The notes under the pieces: generated by a model | What the model was told of the DNA's origin: nothing | The model's input: the letters and a program-made list of their open reading frames with translations, nothing else | Database searches by the model: none | Assembly: GCF_001046875.1 (NCBI RefSeq) | Contig: NZ_HF571038.1 | Coordinates: 2,452,682-2,502,951 of the forward strand | Source: Nostocoides jenkinsii Ben 74 | GTDB lineage: Bacteria > Actinomycetota > Actinomycetes > Actinomycetales > Dermatophilaceae | Direction of reading: 5' to 3' | DNA: 50,270 nucleotides | In this document: positions 22,069 to 34,004 of the stretch, piece after piece | Layout: every line of letters starts with the position of its first letter | Position numbering within the stretch: the stretch's first letter is position 1 | Position numbers and translations under genes: made by a program

Positions 22069-24183
22069 GTGGCACAGGACGTCCTGACCGACCTGACCAA
22101 GGTCCGGAATATCGGCATCATGGCGCACATCGACGCTGGCAAGACCACGACGACCGAGCGCATCCTCTTCTACACCGGTCGCAACCACAAGATCGGTGAG
22201 ACCCACGACGGCGCCTCCACCACCGACTGGATGGAGCAGGAGAAGGAACGCGGCATCACCATCACCTCCGCCGCGGTGACCTCCTTCTGGAATGGCAACC
22301 AGGTCAACATCATTGACACCCCCGGCCACGTCGACTTCACCGTCGAGGTGGAGCGCTCGCTGCGTGTCCTCGACGGCGCCGTTGCCGTGTTCGACGGCAA
22401 GGAGGGCGTGGAGCCCCAGTCCGAGACCGTATGGCGTCAGGCGGACAAGTACGACGTCCCCCGCATCGCCTTCGTCAACAAGATGGACAAGCTCGGCGCG
22501 GACTTCTACTTCACGGTCCAGACCATCAAGGACCGCCTCGGCGCCGAGCCGCTGGTCATCCAGCTGCCCATCGGTTCCGAGAACGACTTCGTCGGCGTCG
22601 TCGATCTGATCGAGATGCGCGCCCTGGTGTGGCCGGGCGATGCCAAGGGCGATGTCACCATGGGCGCGAAGTACGAGGTCCAGGAGATCCCCGCCGAGCT
22701 GAAGGACCAGGCGGACGAGTACCGCATGGCCCTGGTCGAGCGGGTTGCCGAGTCCAGCGACGAGCTGATGGAGAAGTACCTCGAGGAGGGTGACCTCACG
22801 GTCGCCGAGCTCAAGGCCGGCATCCGCGCGCTGACCGTCTCCTCGACGCTCTACCCGATCCTGTGTGGCTCGGCGTTCAAGAATCGCGGCGTGCAGCCCA
22901 TGCTCGATGCGGTCATCGACTTCCTGCCGAGCCCGCTCGACGTCCCGGCCATGAACGGCCACGCCGTCGGTAACGAGGACGAGGTCATCGTCCGCAACCC
23001 CTCGATCGACGAGCCGTTCTCGGCGTTGGCGTTCAAGGTTGCTGCGCACCCGTTCTTCGGGACCTTGACCTTCATTCGTGTCTACTCGGGCCGGATCGCG
23101 GCGGGCACCCAGGTGCTCAACTCGACCAAGGTCAAGAAGGAGCGCGTCGGCAAGCTCTTCCAGATGCACGCCAACAAGGAGAACCCTGTTGACGAGGCGC
23201 TGGCCGGGCACATCTACGCCGCGATCGGCCTAAAGACGACCACCACCGGTGACACGCTTTCCGATATCGAGAAGCCGGTCGTGCTGGAGTCGATGACCTT
23301 CCCCGAGCCGGTCATCCAGGTCGCCATCGAGCCCAAGACGAAGGGCGACCAGGAGAAGCTCGGCGTCGCGATCCAGAAGCTCGCCGAAGAGGACCCGACC
23401 TTCAAGGTCAACCTCGACGAGGAGACTGGTCAGACGATCATCGCCGGTATGGGCGAGCTCCACCTCGACATCCTCGTCGACCGCATGCGTCGCGAGTTCA
23501 AAGTCGAGGCCAACGTCGGCAAGCCGCAGGTGGCCTACCGCGAGACGATTCGTCGCGCCGTGGAGAAGTACGACTACACCCACAAGAAGCAGACCGGTGG
23601 TTCCGGTCAGTTCGCAAAGGTGCAGATCGCGCTGGCTCCGCTGGACACCTCCGAGGGCGAGATGTACGAGTTCGAGAACAAGGTCACCGGTGGCCGCGTT
23701 CCCCGCGAGTACATCCCGTCGGTGGACGCCGGCATCCAGGACGCCATGCAGTACGGCACCCTGGCCGGTTACCCCCTCGTCGGGGTCAAGGCGACCCTGC
23801 TCGACGGTGGCTACCACGACGTCGACTCCTCGGAAATGGCGTTCAAGATCGCCGGGTCGATGGCCTTCAAGGAGGCCGTCAAGAAGTGTGACCCGGTCCT
23901 TCTTGAGCCGATGATGGCCGTTGAGGTCCGCACGCCCGAGGAGTACATGGGCGACGTTATCGGCGACATCAACTCCCGCCGTGGCCAGATTCAGGCCATG
24001 GAGGACATCAGCGGTGCGAAGGTCGTTCGCGGTCTCGTCCCGTTGTCGGAGATGTTCGGCTATGTGGGCGACCTGCGGTCCAAGACCCAGGGTCGGGCCA
24101 ACTACTCGATGGAGTTCGATTCCTACGCCGAGGTGCCCAAGAGCGTCGCGGAAGAAATCATCAAGAAGACCAGGGGCGAGTGA
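22069..24183 (+). CDS. fusA: elongation factor G
   Basis: A 704-residue translocase GTPase. G motifs: [13 protein letters not shown] (P-loop), the RGITITSAA switch I region, DTPGHVDF (G3) and NKMDKLGA (G4). Later domains show the characteristic [15 protein letters not shown] and the domain IV segment [19 protein letters not shown]. The start is GTG 22069 ([20 protein letters not shown]) with only a weak purine-rich upstream sequence. Fusidic-acid-type region is intact. Second-last gene of the str operon. Confidence 0.97.
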   Translation: MAQDVLTDLTKVRNIGIMAHIDAGKTTTTERILFYTGRNHKIGETHDGASTTDWMEQEKERGITITSAAVTSFWNGNQVNIIDTPGHVDFTVEVERSLRVLDGAVAVFDGKEGVEPQSETVWRQADKYDVPRIAFVNKMDKLGADFYFTVQTIKDRLGAEPLVIQLPIGSENDFVGVVDLIEMRALVWPGDAKGDVTMGAKYEVQEIPAELKDQADEYRMALVERVAESSDELMEKYLEEGDLTVAELKAGIRALTVSSTLYPILCGSAFKNRGVQPMLDAVIDFLPSPLDVPAMNGHAVGNEDEVIVRNPSIDEPFSALAFKVAAHPFFGTLTFIRVYSGRIAAGTQVLNSTKVKKERVGKLFQMHANKENPVDEALAGHIYAAIGLKTTTTGDTLSDIEKPVVLESMTFPEPVIQVAIEPKTKGDQEKLGVAIQKLAEEDPTFKVNLDEETGQTIIAGMGELHLDILVDRMRREFKVEANVGKPQVAYRETIRRAVEKYDYTHKKQTGGSGQFAKVQIALAPLDTSEGEMYEFENKVTGGRVPREYIPSVDAGIQDAMQYGTLAGYPLVGVKATLLDGGYHDVDSSEMAFKIAGSMAFKEAVKKCDPVLLEPMMAVEVRTPEEYMGDVIGDINSRRGQIQAMEDISGAKVVRGLVPLSEMFGYVGDLRSKTQGRANYSMEFDSYAEVPKSVAEEIIKKTRGE

Positions 24184-24285
24184 CCGGTAGACTTACCGGC
24201 TGACCCTCTAGTCATACCCCTAAGCACCGCCCGTCCTTCCTGGTCGCAAGCGGTATCCCAGAGAAGTCCTGAGGAGGACAAGCAA
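24184..24285 (+). other. fusA-tuf spacer
   Basis: It contains a small inverted repeat CCGGTAGACTTACCGG just after the fusA stop. TAGACT in it could serve as a -10 box for a tuf-specific promoter, but no good -35 was found. GAGGAGG before tuf is a strong ribosome-binding site. Confidence 0.35.
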
Positions 24286-25482
<1,197 letters not shown>

Positions 25483-25514
25483 TCCATGGGGGCTCGCCCC
25501 CGTGTACCCCCAGA

Positions 25515-25549
25515 AAGGCGCGGTACCCGCATTGCGGGTGCCGCGCCTT
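25515..25549 (+). terminator. terminator after tuf
   Basis: Arms AAGGCGCGG-T-ACCCGC and GCGGGT-G-CCGCGCCTT around ATT pair along their whole length except for one T-G. A smaller GGGGGCTCGCCCCC hairpin precedes it and resembles those in the nusG-rplK spacer. Confidence 0.8.
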
Positions 25550-25605
25550 CCTGTTCCGCTCGACGAGCCCAGTCACGCCGTCATGCGGGCGGATCTGCGG
25601 AGGTT

Positions 25606-25683
25606 GGAACTTCTGCTAGCAGCAGTTAGTCAACTGTGGACAGGTTGCAACCTGTCCACAGTTCACTAACGTGTGCTGAGTTG
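25606..25683 (+). repeat. 78-bp palindromic element, copy 3
   Basis: The most symmetrical copy. GGAACTTCTGCTAGCAG leads into a perfect 32-bp dyad whose left half is AACTGTGGACAGGTTG, flanked by TTAGT and ACTAA as outer pairs, then GTGTGCTGAGTTG. It is located between the tuf terminator and the rpsJ leader; a GTATGCCGCG copy begins 3 bp after it. Confidence 0.95.
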
Positions 25684-26058
25684 CCGTATGCCGCGTGCCT
25701 CGGCTCCTCCCACCTCGGCTTCCCCACGCCCTGGCTCCGGCGCAGGGTCCGTACCGGCCCGATTTGGATCGCCGACCAGGACGTGGCAAGATAGTTAGGT
25801 TGCTTGACGCGGCTGCGCCCTCTACGGGTCTGCGGCCGCCCGACGGTGCGAACGAATCGAACCCGCCGCAAGGCAGGGGCGACACACCGTCGAGTGCAAG
25901 CCGCCGGCTCAGGCCGGACCACCGATCATCCGAACGATCGCGCTGAGCGCGGCCGTCGGGTAGCGGAGCTAGGGCGACACGCCCGACCTCGGGGGTCGGA
26001 GGCCGGAGCAGGCCACAGGATTTTGTCAGTTGGACGGCGAGAGAGAGACGACCACACG
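25684..26058 (+). promoter_or_regulatory. rpsJ (S10 operon) upstream region and leader
   Basis: No gene was seen in these 375 bp. TTGGAT at 25764 and GATAGT at 25790 suggest a promoter but with a long 20-bp spacer; start near 25802 is tentative. The leader would be about 255 nt and contains the motif at 25973-26010. Confidence 0.45.
25973..26010 (+). promoter_or_regulatory. leader motif shared with rpsL leader
   Basis: GGCGACACGCCCGACC then TCGGGGGTCGGAGGCCGGAGCA. It matches 21014-21050 with few differences and the same potential hairpin (CCGACC with GGTCGG). It lies 48 bp before rpsJ, closer to its gene than in the str leader (55 bp). Confidence 0.6.
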
Positions 26059-26367
26059 ATGGCGGGACAGAAGATCCGCATTCGGCTGAAGTCGTATGAC
26101 CACGAGGTCATCGACAGCTCGGCGCGAAAGATCGTCGACACGGTGACCCGCGCGGGTGCGACCGTTGTCGGCCCGGTTCCCCTGCCCACGGAGAAGAACG
26201 TCTTCGTGGTCATCCGGAGCCCCCACAAGTACAAGGACTCCCGCGAGCACTTCGAGATGCGCACTCACAAGCGCCTCATCGACATCATCGACCCGACGCC
26301 CAAGGCTGTCGACTCGCTGATGCGTCTCGACCTGCCGGCGGACGTCAACATCGAGATCAAGCTCTGA
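26059..26367 (+). CDS. rpsJ: 30S ribosomal protein S10
   Basis: A 102-residue head protein, also the NusE partner of NusG and NusB. It shows [35 protein letters not shown] and [25 protein letters not shown] 26059 gives the family length. The frame stays open well upstream, but that part is the leader RNA. First gene of the S10 operon; rplC follows after 11 bp. Confidence 0.97.
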   Translation: MAGQKIRIRLKSYDHEVIDSSARKIVDTVTRAGATVVGPVPLPTEKNVFVVIRSPHKYKDSREHFEMRTHKRLIDIIDPTPKAVDSLMRLDLPADVNIEIKL

Positions 26368-26378
26368 AGGACACCGCG

Positions 26379-27035
26379 ATGACTCACGCAAATGCGCGCG
26401 CCGTCAAGGGCGTGCTCGGCGAGAAGCTCGGCATGACCCAGGTTTGGGATGCTGACAGCCGCCTCGTTCCGGTGACCGTCGTCCAGGCCGGTCCCAATGT
26501 AGTGACGCAGGTTCGCGACGCCGCGACGGATGGCTACGCCGCGGTCCAGCTCGCCTTCGGCGCCATCGACCCCCGCAAGGTCAACAAGCCCATGGGCGGC
26601 CACTTCGAGAAGGCCGGGGTCACCCCGCGCCGTCACCTCGTCGAGCTACGCACCTCCGACGCCGCGGACTACGCGCTCGGCCAGGAGATCGGCGCCGACA
26701 CCTTCGAGGCCGGCCAGAAGGTCGACGTCTCGGGCACCACCAAGGGCAAGGGCTTTGCCGGTGTCATGAAGCGTCACGGCTTCAAGGGTGTCTCGGCCTC
26801 GCACGGTTCCCACCGCAATCACCGCAAGCCCGGTTCCATCGGCGGGTGCTCCACCCCCGGTCGCGTTTTCAAGGGCATGCGCATGGCGGGTCGTATGGGC
26901 GGCGAGCGCCAGACCACGCAGAACCTCACCATCCACGCCGTCGACGTCGAGCGCGGCCTGCTGCTGATCAAGGGCGCCGTCCCCGGTCCCCGCGGCGGCC
27001 TGGTCTTCGTTCGCACCGCCGCGAAGGGAGCCTGA
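26379..27035 (+). CDS. rplC: 50S ribosomal protein L3
   Basis: A 218-residue assembly-initiating protein near the peptidyl-transferase centre. It shows [14 protein letters not shown] at the start, [19 protein letters not shown], the tip loop [23 protein letters not shown] (given here as SHGSHR and RKPGSIG) and [15 protein letters not shown]. Full length. Starts [11 protein letters not shown] at ATG 26379. Confidence 0.97.
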   Translation: MTHANARAVKGVLGEKLGMTQVWDADSRLVPVTVVQAGPNVVTQVRDAATDGYAAVQLAFGAIDPRKVNKPMGGHFEKAGVTPRRHLVELRTSDAADYALGQEIGADTFEAGQKVDVSGTTKGKGFAGVMKRHGFKGVSASHGSHRNHRKPGSIGGCSTPGRVFKGMRMAGRMGGERQTTQNLTIHAVDVERGLLLIKGAVPGPRGGLVFVRTAAKGA

Positions 27036-27037
27036 GC

Positions 27038-27652
27038 ATGACCGCCAAAACCGTTGCCGTCGACCTGCCGGCTGAGATCTTCGACGTTCAGACCAACGTC
27101 CCGCTGATCCACCAGGTCGTCGTCGCGCAGCTTGCTGCTGCGCGCCAGGGAACGCACGCCACCAAGACCCGCGGCGAGGTCCGCGGTGGTGGTCGCAAGC
27201 CCTACAAGCAGAAGGGCACCGGCCGCGCCCGTCAGGGTTCGACGCGTGCACCGCAGTTCGCCGGCGGTGGCACGGTTCACGGCCCACAGCCGCGCGACTA
27301 CAGCCAGCGCACCCCCAAGAAGATGAAGGCCGCCGCCCTGCGCGGTGCCCTCTCCGACCGGGCGCGTCACGGCCGCATCCACGTCGTCGAGTCTCTGGTC
27401 ACCGGGTCCACCCCGTCGACCAAGGATGCGGTGGCGCTGCTGGCCGGTCTCACCGAGCGCAAGAACCTGCTGGTCGTTCTCGACCGCAGCGACATCGTCT
27501 CGCTGAAGTCGGTCCGCAACCTCGACAACGTCCACGTCCTGGCCGTCGACCAGCTCAACACCTACGACGTGTTGTGCGCTGACGACGTGGTCTTCACGCA
27601 GGCCGCCTTCGACACCTTCGTCGGAGCGCCCGCGAAGGAGGAGTCCAAGTGA
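27038..27652 (+). CDS. rplD: 50S ribosomal protein L4
   Basis: A 204-residue protein lining the exit tunnel. The extended loop is seen as [20 protein letters not shown] followed by [15 protein letters not shown]. The globular part has [15 protein letters not shown] and [12 protein letters not shown] 27038 lies 3 bp after the rplC stop; the end overlaps the rplW GTG by 4 bases. Confidence 0.97.
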   Translation: MTAKTVAVDLPAEIFDVQTNVPLIHQVVVAQLAAARQGTHATKTRGEVRGGGRKPYKQKGTGRARQGSTRAPQFAGGGTVHGPQPRDYSQRTPKKMKAAALRGALSDRARHGRIHVVESLVTGSTPSTKDAVALLAGLTERKNLLVVLDRSDIVSLKSVRNLDNVHVLAVDQLNTYDVLCADDVVFTQAAFDTFVGAPAKEESK

Positions 27653-27948
27653 GCAACGTCCAGAAGGACCCCCGCGACATCCTGATCGCGCCGGTCGTCT
27701 CGGAGAAGTCCTACACCCTCCTCGAAGAGGGCAAGTACACCTTCATCGTCGACCCGCGGGCCAACAAGACCGAGATCAAGATCGCTGTCGAGCGCATCTT
27801 CGATGTCAAGGTCGACTCGGTCCACACGATGAACCGCCAGGGCAAGTCCCGCCGCACGCGCTTCGGCACGGGCAAGCGCAAGGACACCAAGCGTGCGATC
27901 GTCACCCTCCGCGAGGGCGCGATCGACATCTTCGGTGCTGGCGCCTGA
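27649..27948 (+). CDS. rplW: 50S ribosomal protein L23
   Basis: A 99-residue protein at the tunnel exit where trigger factor and SRP dock. It shows [40 protein letters not shown] and [16 protein letters not shown] 27649 overlaps the rplD TGA. rplB begins 14 bp later. Confidence 0.96.
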   Translation: MSNVQKDPRDILIAPVVSEKSYTLLEEGKYTFIVDPRANKTEIKIAVERIFDVKVDSVHTMNRQGKSRRTRFGTGKRKDTKRAIVTLREGAIDIFGAGA

Positions 27949-27962
27949 GGAGCTAGGTAGAC

Positions 27963-28799
27963 ATGGGAATCCGTAAGTTCAAGCCGACGACGCCGGGGCG
28001 TCGTGGCAGCAGCGTGGCCGACTTCGTCGAGATCACGCGCACCACGCCCGAGAAGTCGCTCGTCAAGCCGCTCTCGAAGTCCGGTGGCCGCAACGCCTCC
28101 GGTCGCATCACCACCCGTCACATCGGTGGTGGCCACAAGCGTGCCTACCGCGTCATCGACTTCCGTCGCCACGACAAGGACGGCGTGCCCGCGAAGGTCG
28201 CGCACATCGAGTACGACCCGAACCGCACCGCGCGCATCGCGCTGCTGCACTACGCGGACGGCGAGAAGCGCTACATCCTCGCGCCGAACAAGCTGCGCCA
28301 GGGCGACCAGATTGAGAACGGCCCCGCGGCCGACATCAAGCCGGGCAACAGCCTCCCGCTGCGCAACATCCCCACCGGTACGGTCATCCACGCCGTGGAG
28401 ATCAAGCCGGGCGGTGGCGCCAAGATCGCTCGCTCCGCCGGCGTCCGAGTGCAGCTCGTCGCCAAGGACGGCCCCTACGCCCAGTTGCGTATGCCGTCCG
28501 GTGAGATTCGCAACGTGGATCTGCGCTGCCGCGCCACTGTCGGTGAGGTCGGCAACGCCGAGCAGTCCAATATCAACTGGGGCAAGGCCGGCCGCATGCG
28601 GTGGAAGGGCAAGCGCCCCACCGTTCGCGGTGTCGCGATGAACCCGGTCGACCACCCGCACGGTGGTGGCGAGGGCAAGACCTCTGGTGGCCGGAACCCG
28701 GTCAGCCCGTGGGGTCAGCCCGAGGGCCGCACCCGTCGTCCTGGCAAGGCGAGCGACAAGATGATCGTCCGCCGTCGCCGTTCCGGCAAGAAGCGCTGA
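27963..28799 (+). CDS. rplB: 50S ribosomal protein L2
   Basis: A 278-residue protein needed for subunit joining and peptidyl transfer. It shows [29 protein letters not shown], the RNA-binding [15 protein letters not shown] and the signature [15 protein letters not shown] with the conserved His. Full length. Confidence 0.98.
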   Translation: MGIRKFKPTTPGRRGSSVADFVEITRTTPEKSLVKPLSKSGGRNASGRITTRHIGGGHKRAYRVIDFRRHDKDGVPAKVAHIEYDPNRTARIALLHYADGEKRYILAPNKLRQGDQIENGPAADIKPGNSLPLRNIPTGTVIHAVEIKPGGGAKIARSAGVRVQLVAKDGPYAQLRMPSGEIRNVDLRCRATVGEVGNAEQSNINWGKAGRMRWKGKRPTVRGVAMNPVDHPHGGGEGKTSGGRNPVSPWGQPEGRTRRPGKASDKMIVRRRRSGKKR

Positions 28800-28814
28800 T
28801 AGGAGCCTTTCGAG

Positions 28815-29096
28815 ATGCCACGCAGTTTGAAAAAGGGCCCTTTCATCGACGGCCACCTGCAGAAGAAGGTGGACGCGCAGAACGCTTCGGGTTCCAAGCA
28901 GATCATCAAGACCTGGTCGCGTCGCTCGGTCATCGCGCCGGACTTCCTGGGCCACACCTTTGCCGTTCACAACGGCAAGAGCCACATCCCGGTCTTCGTG
29001 ACCGAGTCGATGGTCGGTCACAAGCTCGGTGAGTTCGCGCCGACCCGGACCTTCAAGGGTCACATCAAGGACGACAAGAAGGGCCGTCGTCGATGA
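28815..29096 (+). CDS. rpsS: 30S ribosomal protein S19
   Basis: A 93-residue head protein contacting S13 and the A-site region. It shows [39 protein letters not shown] and [20 protein letters not shown]. Its end overlaps the rplV ATG by 4 bases. Confidence 0.97.
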   Translation: MPRSLKKGPFIDGHLQKKVDAQNASGSKQIIKTWSRRSVIAPDFLGHTFAVHNGKSHIPVFVTESMVGHKLGEFAPTRTFKGHIKDDKKGRRR

Positions 29097-29485
29097 GCAC
29101 GCAGGAGAGCGTCATGGAAGCCACGGCGAGTGCCCGCCACGTGCGGGTCACGCCTCAGAAGGCACGCCGGGTCGTCGACCTCATTCGCGGCAAGAAGGCC
29201 GCGGACGCTGTCGCCGTCCTCCGCTTCGCCCCGCAGAGCGCGAGCGAGCCGGTGCTGAAGGTGCTGCAGAGTGCCATCGCCAACGCCAAGGTCAAGGCCG
29301 ACGCTGCGTCGGAGGCCTTTGACGAGCGTGACTTGGTCATCACGGCAGCCTTCGTGGACGAGGGCCCGACGATGAAGCGGTTCCGTCCGCGCGCTCAGGG
29401 CCGCGCCGGCCGCATCAACAAGCGGACGAGCCACATCACCGTGCACGTCGCGCCGAAGGACTCCGGAAAGGCAGGTACCCGCTGA
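29093..29485 (+). CDS. rplV: 50S ribosomal protein L22
   Basis: A 130-residue tunnel protein. It shows [20 protein letters not shown], the tunnel loop [19 protein letters not shown] and [12 protein letters not shown] 29093 overlaps the rpsS stop; ATG 29114 ([10 protein letters not shown]) is an alternative. Its TGA overlaps rpsC by one base. Confidence 0.96.
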   Translation: MSTQESVMEATASARHVRVTPQKARRVVDLIRGKKAADAVAVLRFAPQSASEPVLKVLQSAIANAKVKADAASEAFDERDLVITAAFVDEGPTMKRFRPRAQGRAGRINKRTSHITVHVAPKDSGKAGTR

Positions 29486-30282
29486 TGGGTCAGAAGGTCA
29501 ACCCGCACGGCTTCCGCCTGGGCATCACCACCGATCACAAGAGCCGCTGGTTCGCCGACTCCACCAAGGAGGGGCAGCGTTACCGCGACTACGTCAAGGA
29601 GGACGTCGCCATCCGGCGCCTCATGGCCAAGGGTATGGAACGCGCCGGCATTTCCCGCGTGGAGATCGAGCGCACCCGCGACCGGGTCCGCGTCGACCTG
29701 CACACGGCGCGTCCGGGCATCGTCATCGGTCGCCGCGGCGCCGAGGCCGACCGCATCCGCGGTGAGCTCGAGAAGCTCACGGGCAAGCAGGTCCAGTTGA
29801 ACATCCTCGAGGTCAAGAACCCCGAGATTGACGCTCAGTTGGTCGCCCAGGGCATCGCCGAGCAGCTCAGCGCCCGTGTCACCTTCCGTCGGGCGATGCG
29901 CAAGGGTATGCAGTCCGCCCAGCGCGCCGGCGCAAAGGGGATCCGGATTCAGTGCTCCGGTCGTCTCGGCGGCGCCGAGATGTCCCGCTCCGAGTTCTAC
30001 CGCGAAGGCCGTGTGCCGCTGCACACCCTGCGCGCGAACATCGACTACGGCTTCTTCGAGGCCAAGACCACCTTCGGCCGGATCGGCGTGAAGGTGTGGA
30101 TCTACAAGGGCGACATGACCGAGAAGGAGTTCGCCGCGCAGCAGGTCAACGCGCCGCGCCAGGCTCGCGGTCCGCGTCGCGACCGGGACGAGCGCCCCGC
30201 GCGTGCCCGTCGTGACTCCGTCGCCACCGACACCACCGACGCGAGCGCCCCCGCCGCCGAGGCCGTCTCCGAGGGAGTGTGA
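29485..30282 (+). CDS. rpsC: 30S ribosomal protein S3
   Basis: A 265-residue head protein at the mRNA entry, with a KH domain. It shows [39 protein letters not shown] (KH GxxG loop) and [20 protein letters not shown]. The C-terminal 50 residues are an Arg-rich then acidic/Ala-rich tail, longer than the E. coli protein and usual in actinobacteria. Confidence 0.97.
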   Translation: MGQKVNPHGFRLGITTDHKSRWFADSTKEGQRYRDYVKEDVAIRRLMAKGMERAGISRVEIERTRDRVRVDLHTARPGIVIGRRGAEADRIRGELEKLTGKQVQLNILEVKNPEIDAQLVAQGIAEQLSARVTFRRAMRKGMQSAQRAGAKGIRIQCSGRLGGAEMSRSEFYREGRVPLHTLRANIDYGFFEAKTTFGRIGVKVWIYKGDMTEKEFAAQQVNAPRQARGPRRDRDERPARARRDSVATDTTDASAPAAEAVSEGV

Positions 30283-30289
30283 GGATTCG

Positions 30290-30708
<419 letters not shown>

Positions 30709-30709
<1 letters not shown>

Positions 30710-30939
30710 TGGCTATCGGTTCGAAGGACCTGACGTCCGCTGAACTGCGTGGCCTCGACGAGGACCGTCTCGTCGAGGAACTGCGCAAGGCCAAGGCGGA
30801 GCTGTTCAACCTCCGCTTCCAGTCCGCCACCGGCCAGCTGGAAAGCCACGGCCGCCTCCGCGCGGTCCGCAAGGACATCGCCCGCATCTACACCGAAATG
30901 CGTGAGCGCGAGCTCGGCATCGGCGGGACCGGGGCGTGA
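30709..30939 (+). CDS. rpmC: 50S ribosomal protein L29
   Basis: A 76-residue protein beside L23 at the tunnel exit. It shows [20 protein letters not shown] and [18 protein letters not shown]. Overlaps neighbours on both sides by short stop/start overlaps. Confidence 0.94.
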
Positions 30940-31232
30940 GCGGCATGAGCGAGAACACTATGGAAGAGAAGTCGAGCGTGGAGCGCAACTACCGCAAGAC
31001 CCGCCAGGGCTATGTGGTCAGCGACAAGATGGACAAGACCGTTGTCGTCGAGGTCGAGGACCGCGTCAAGCACGCCCTGTACGGCAAGGTCATGCGCAAG
31101 AGCCACAAGGTCAAGGCGCACGACGAGCAGAACGCCGCCGGCGTCGGTGACCGCGTCCTGATCATGGAGACCCGTCCGCTGAGCGCCTCCAAGCGCTGGC
31201 GCGTCGTGGAGATTTTGGAGAAGGCCAAGTGA
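30936..31232 (+). CDS. rpsQ: 30S ribosomal protein S17
   Basis: A 98-residue 16S-binding protein with an OB fold. It shows [40 protein letters not shown] and [22 protein letters not shown] 30936 overlaps the rpmC stop; ATG 30945 (MSENTMEEK) is equally plausible. The next gene is separated by an unusual 130-bp repeat-filled spacer. Confidence 0.95.
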   Translation: MSGMSENTMEEKSSVERNYRKTRQGYVVSDKMDKTVVVEVEDRVKHALYGKVMRKSHKVKAHDEQNAAGVGDRVLIMETRPLSASKRWRVVEILEKAK

Positions 31233-31350
31233 TGCACCGAGCGAAGCGAGGAGCTCGCGCACTCGCGAGCGCAGCGAGCCTGATTGGGCGAAACAGCAGT
31301 CGCCGGGCGCAGCCCGTCCGCGCAGTTGGGTCGGCGGAGCCGACCGTCAC
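31233..31350. repeat. repeat-rich spacer between rpsQ and rplN
   Basis: The spacer is a chain of short dyads: GAGCGAAGCGAG, CTCGCGCACTCGCGAG, GAGCGCAGCGAGCC, CGGGCGCAGCCCG and TCGGCGGAGCCGA. All have a GCNNCGC-like core similar to the GCTTCGCTC motifs of the other ribosomal spacers. No gene or promoter was seen. Confidence 0.75.
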
Positions 31351-31362
31351 CGGAGGTGTGTG

Positions 31363-31731
31363 GTGATTCAGCAGGAATCGCGCCTCAAGGTTGCCGACAA
31401 CACGGGTGCCAAGGAGATCCTCTGCATCCGCGTTCTCGGTGGCTCGGGCCGCCGCTACGCCGGCATCGGCGACATCATCGTGGCGGCCGTCAAGGACGCC
31501 ATCCCCGGCGGCAACGTCAAGAAGGGTGATGTCGTCAAGGCTGTCATCGTCCGGACGACCAAGGAGCGCCGTCGCGCCGACGGCAGCTACATCCGCTTCG
31601 ATGAGAACGCCGCCGTCATCCTCAAGAACGACGGCGACCCGCGTGGAACCCGCATCTTCGGCCCGGTTGGGCGCGAGCTGCGCGAGAAGCGCTTCATGAA
31701 GATCATCTCGTTGGCACCGGAGGTGCTCTGA
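31363..31731 (+). CDS. rplN: 50S ribosomal protein L14
   Basis: A 122-residue interface protein. It shows [40 protein letters not shown] and [20 protein letters not shown]. Two GTG codons lie in tandem; the second (31363) gives the standard length and has GGAGG 6 bases upstream. Confidence 0.97.
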   Translation: MIQQESRLKVADNTGAKEILCIRVLGGSGRRYAGIGDIIVAAVKDAIPGGNVKKGDVVKAVIVRTTKERRRADGSYIRFDENAAVILKNDGDPRGTRIFGPVGRELREKRFMKIISLAPEVL

Positions 31732-31735
31732 GGCC

Positions 31736-32071
31736 ATGGCCAAGATGAAGATCAAGAAGGGTGACACCGTCCAGGTGCTCACCGGCAAGGACAAGGCCAA
31801 GCAGGGCAAGGTCATCGCCGTCGACACCGAGACGCAGCGCGTCACGGTCGAGGGCGTCAACCGGATCACCCGCCACGTCAAGCCGGGCCCCCAGGGCACC
31901 GGTGGCCTCGTGGTGCAGGAGGCCCCGATCCACGTGAGCAACGTCGCGATCGTCGACCCCAGTGACAAGAAGCCCACCCGCGTCAAGACCCGCGTCGAGC
32001 AGGTCGAGCGCGACGGCCGCACCAAGACCACCCGCGTGCGGGTTTCCGTGCGCTCCGGCAAGGACATCTGA
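31736..32071 (+). CDS. rplX: 50S ribosomal protein L24
   Basis: A 111-residue assembly-initiator protein with a KOW motif: [20 protein letters not shown] then [20 protein letters not shown] and [20 protein letters not shown]. Overlaps the rplE ATG by one base. Confidence 0.96.
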   Translation: MAKMKIKKGDTVQVLTGKDKAKQGKVIAVDTETQRVTVEGVNRITRHVKPGPQGTGGLVVQEAPIHVSNVAIVDPSDKKPTRVKTRVEQVERDGRTKTTRVRVSVRSGKDI

Positions 32072-32631
32072 TGACCGAAACCGCAACCAAGCCGCGCCTC
32101 AAGACGCGCTACGCGGACGAGATCCGCAGCACGCTCTCCGAGCAGTTCTCCTATGGCAACGCCATGCAGGTACCGGGCGTCGTCAAGGTCGTCGTCAACA
32201 TGGGTGTCGGCGACGCCGCCAAGGACAGCAAGCTGATCGAGGGTGCCATCCGCGACCTGGCCGCCATCACCGGCCAGAAGCCGCAGGTCACCAAGGCTCG
32301 CAAGTCCATCGCCCAGTTCAAACTGCGTGAGGGTATGCCGATCGGCGCCCACGTCACGCTGCGCGGCGATCGCATGTGGGAGTTCCTCGACCGTCTCGTC
32401 AGCATTGCGCTGCCGCGTATCCGTGACTTCCGCGGCCTCTCGCCGAAGCAGTTCGACGGTCGTGGCAACTACACGTTCGGTCTGACCGAGCAGTCGATGT
32501 TCCACGAGATCGACCAGGACCGCATCGACCGCGTTCGCGGCATGGACATCACCGTGGTCACGACCGCCACCAACGACGACGAGGGACGCGCGCTGCTCAA
32601 GGCGCTCGGCTTCCCCTTCAAGGAGAACTGA
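32071..32631 (+). CDS. rplE: 50S ribosomal protein L5
   Basis: A 186-residue 5S rRNA-binding protein. It shows [40 protein letters not shown], the [20 protein letters not shown] segment and [20 protein letters not shown]. Four bp separate it from rpsZ. Confidence 0.97.
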   Translation: MTETATKPRLKTRYADEIRSTLSEQFSYGNAMQVPGVVKVVVNMGVGDAAKDSKLIEGAIRDLAAITGQKPQVTKARKSIAQFKLREGMPIGAHVTLRGDRMWEFLDRLVSIALPRIRDFRGLSPKQFDGRGNYTFGLTEQSMFHEIDQDRIDRVRGMDITVVTTATNDDEGRALLKALGFPFKEN

Positions 32632-32635
32632 CGCC

Positions 32636-32821
32636 ATGGCGAAGACCGCTCTGAAGAACAAGGCCGAGAAGAAGCCGAAGTTCAAGGTTCGCGGCTACAC
32701 CCGCTGCCAGCGCTGCGGCCGCCCCCACTCGGTTTACCGCAAGTTCGGCCTGTGCCGGATCTGCCTGCGGGAGATGGCGCACCGCGGCGAGCTCCCCGGC
32801 GTGACCAAGTCCTCTTGGTAG
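32636..32821 (+). CDS. rpsZ: 30S ribosomal protein S14, zinc-binding type Z
   Basis: A 61-residue short S14. Four cysteines in CQRCGRPH...CRICLRE form the zinc site, which identifies the C+ (type Z) form rather than the long zinc-free paralogue. Start [13 protein letters not shown] at ATG 32636. A stem-loop spacer of about 230 bp separates it from rpsH. Confidence 0.96.
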   Translation: MAKTALKNKAEKKPKFKVRGYTRCQRCGRPHSVYRKFGLCRICLREMAHRGELPGVTKSSW

Positions 32822-32940
32822 AGACCGAAAGGCACCGCCTTCGCTCCGCGAAGACCGTCTCTTTCGTTCCGGGCAACCAAGCTCGCTACGCTCGACGGTT
32901 GCCCGGTCCGCTCCGCGGATTTCAGTGCTCGCCGTGGGTC
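32822..32940. repeat. stem-loop element after rpsZ
   Basis: Directly after the stop codon comes GGCACCGCCTTCGCTCCGCGAAG followed by a stem-loop at 32869-32906 with arms CCGGGCAACC and GGTTGCCCGG. It is clearly related to the element after rpsD (43025-43108), although the arm sequences differ. The rest of the spacer to 33051 shows no signal besides the rpsH start region. Confidence 0.85.
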
Positions 32941-33051
32941 TGTCGCTAACGCGGAAGGCTCACGGTGTCACCAAGAATTTCACAGCACCACACCACCACC
33001 AACATCGAAGGTCCGTAAGGAAACCGCGGTGAGAAGGGGCCGACTAAGCCC

Positions 33052-33450
33052 ATGACCATGACTGACCCGATTGCGGACATGTTGACCCGCGTCCGGAACG
33101 CCAACTCGGCGCACAAGGACGACGTCTCCATGCCGTTCTCGAACCTCAAGTCGCACATCGCCGAGATCCTCCAGGCCGAGGGCTACATCGCCTCCTGGGC
33201 GGTCGAGGACGCCGAGGTCGGCAAGACCTTGACGATCCAGCTGAAGTACGGCCCCAACCGGGAGCGCTCCATCGCCGGCCTGCGCCGGGTGAGCAAGCCC
33301 GGTCTGCGCGTCTACGCCAAGAGCACCAACCTTCCGAAGGTGCTCGGCGGCCTCGGCATCGCGATCATTTCCACGTCGTCCGGCCTGCTGACCGACAAGC
33401 AGGCGGCTAACAAGGGTGTGGGTGGGGAAGTCCTCGCCTACATCTGGTAA
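33052..33450 (+). CDS. rpsH: 30S ribosomal protein S8
   Basis: A 132-residue 16S-binding protein; in E. coli it is the translational repressor of the spc operon. It shows [40 protein letters not shown] and the C-terminal [12 protein letters not shown] 33052 or 33058 (MTDPIADM) are both possible; the upstream ribosome-binding site is weak. Confidence 0.96.
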   Translation: MTMTDPIADMLTRVRNANSAHKDDVSMPFSNLKSHIAEILQAEGYIASWAVEDAEVGKTLTIQLKYGPNRERSIAGLRRVSKPGLRVYAKSTNLPKVLGGLGIAIISTSSGLLTDKQAANKGVGGEVLAYIW

Positions 33451-33462
33451 GGGAGTACCGAC

Positions 33463-34002
33463 ATGTCTCGAATCGGACGTATGCCGGTCACCGTTCCCTC
33501 GGGTGTCTCGGTCGCGATCGACGGCCAGACCGTCAAGGTCACCGGCCCCAAGGGCGAGCTTCAGCACGTCGTCGCCGAGCCCATCGCCGTCGCCCAGGGC
33601 GAGAGTGGCCTGGAGGTCACCCGTCCTGACGACGAGCGTCTGTCACGCTCGCTGCACGGCCTGACCCGCACCCTCCTCAACAACATGGTCCTCGGTGTCA
33701 CCGATGGCTATGAGAAGAAGTTGGAGATCGTCGGGACCGGTTACCGCGTCATGGCACGCGGCAGCAACCTCGAGTTCGCCCTCGGCTACAGCCACCCGAT
33801 CACCGTTGAGCCGCCGGCTGGCATCACCTTCGCGGTCGAGAGCCAGACCAAGTTCTCGGTCCAGGGCATCGACAAGCAGTTGGTCGGCGAGGTCGCCGCC
33901 AACATCCGCAAGCTGCGCAAGCCCGACCCCTACAAGGGCAAGGGTGTCCGTTACGCCGGCGAGCAGATTCGCCGCAAGGCCGGCAAGACCGGGAAGAAGT
34001 AG
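33463..34002 (+). CDS. rplF: 50S ribosomal protein L6
   Basis: A 179-residue two-domain protein near the factor-binding site. It shows [40 protein letters not shown] and the C-terminal [20 protein letters not shown]. Full length. Confidence 0.97.
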   Translation: MSRIGRMPVTVPSGVSVAIDGQTVKVTGPKGELQHVVAEPIAVAQGESGLEVTRPDDERLSRSLHGLTRTLLNNMVLGVTDGYEKKLEIVGTGYRVMARGSNLEFALGYSHPITVEPPAGITFAVESQTKFSVQGIDKQLVGEVAANIRKLRKPDPYKGKGVRYAGEQIRRKAGKTGKK

Positions 34003-34004
34003 TC

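Noticed and set aside
25804-26058. N-terminal extension of rpsJ
   Set aside because: The frame is open upstream but the segment contains the leader motif shared with rpsL, and S10 has its normal length from ATG 26059.
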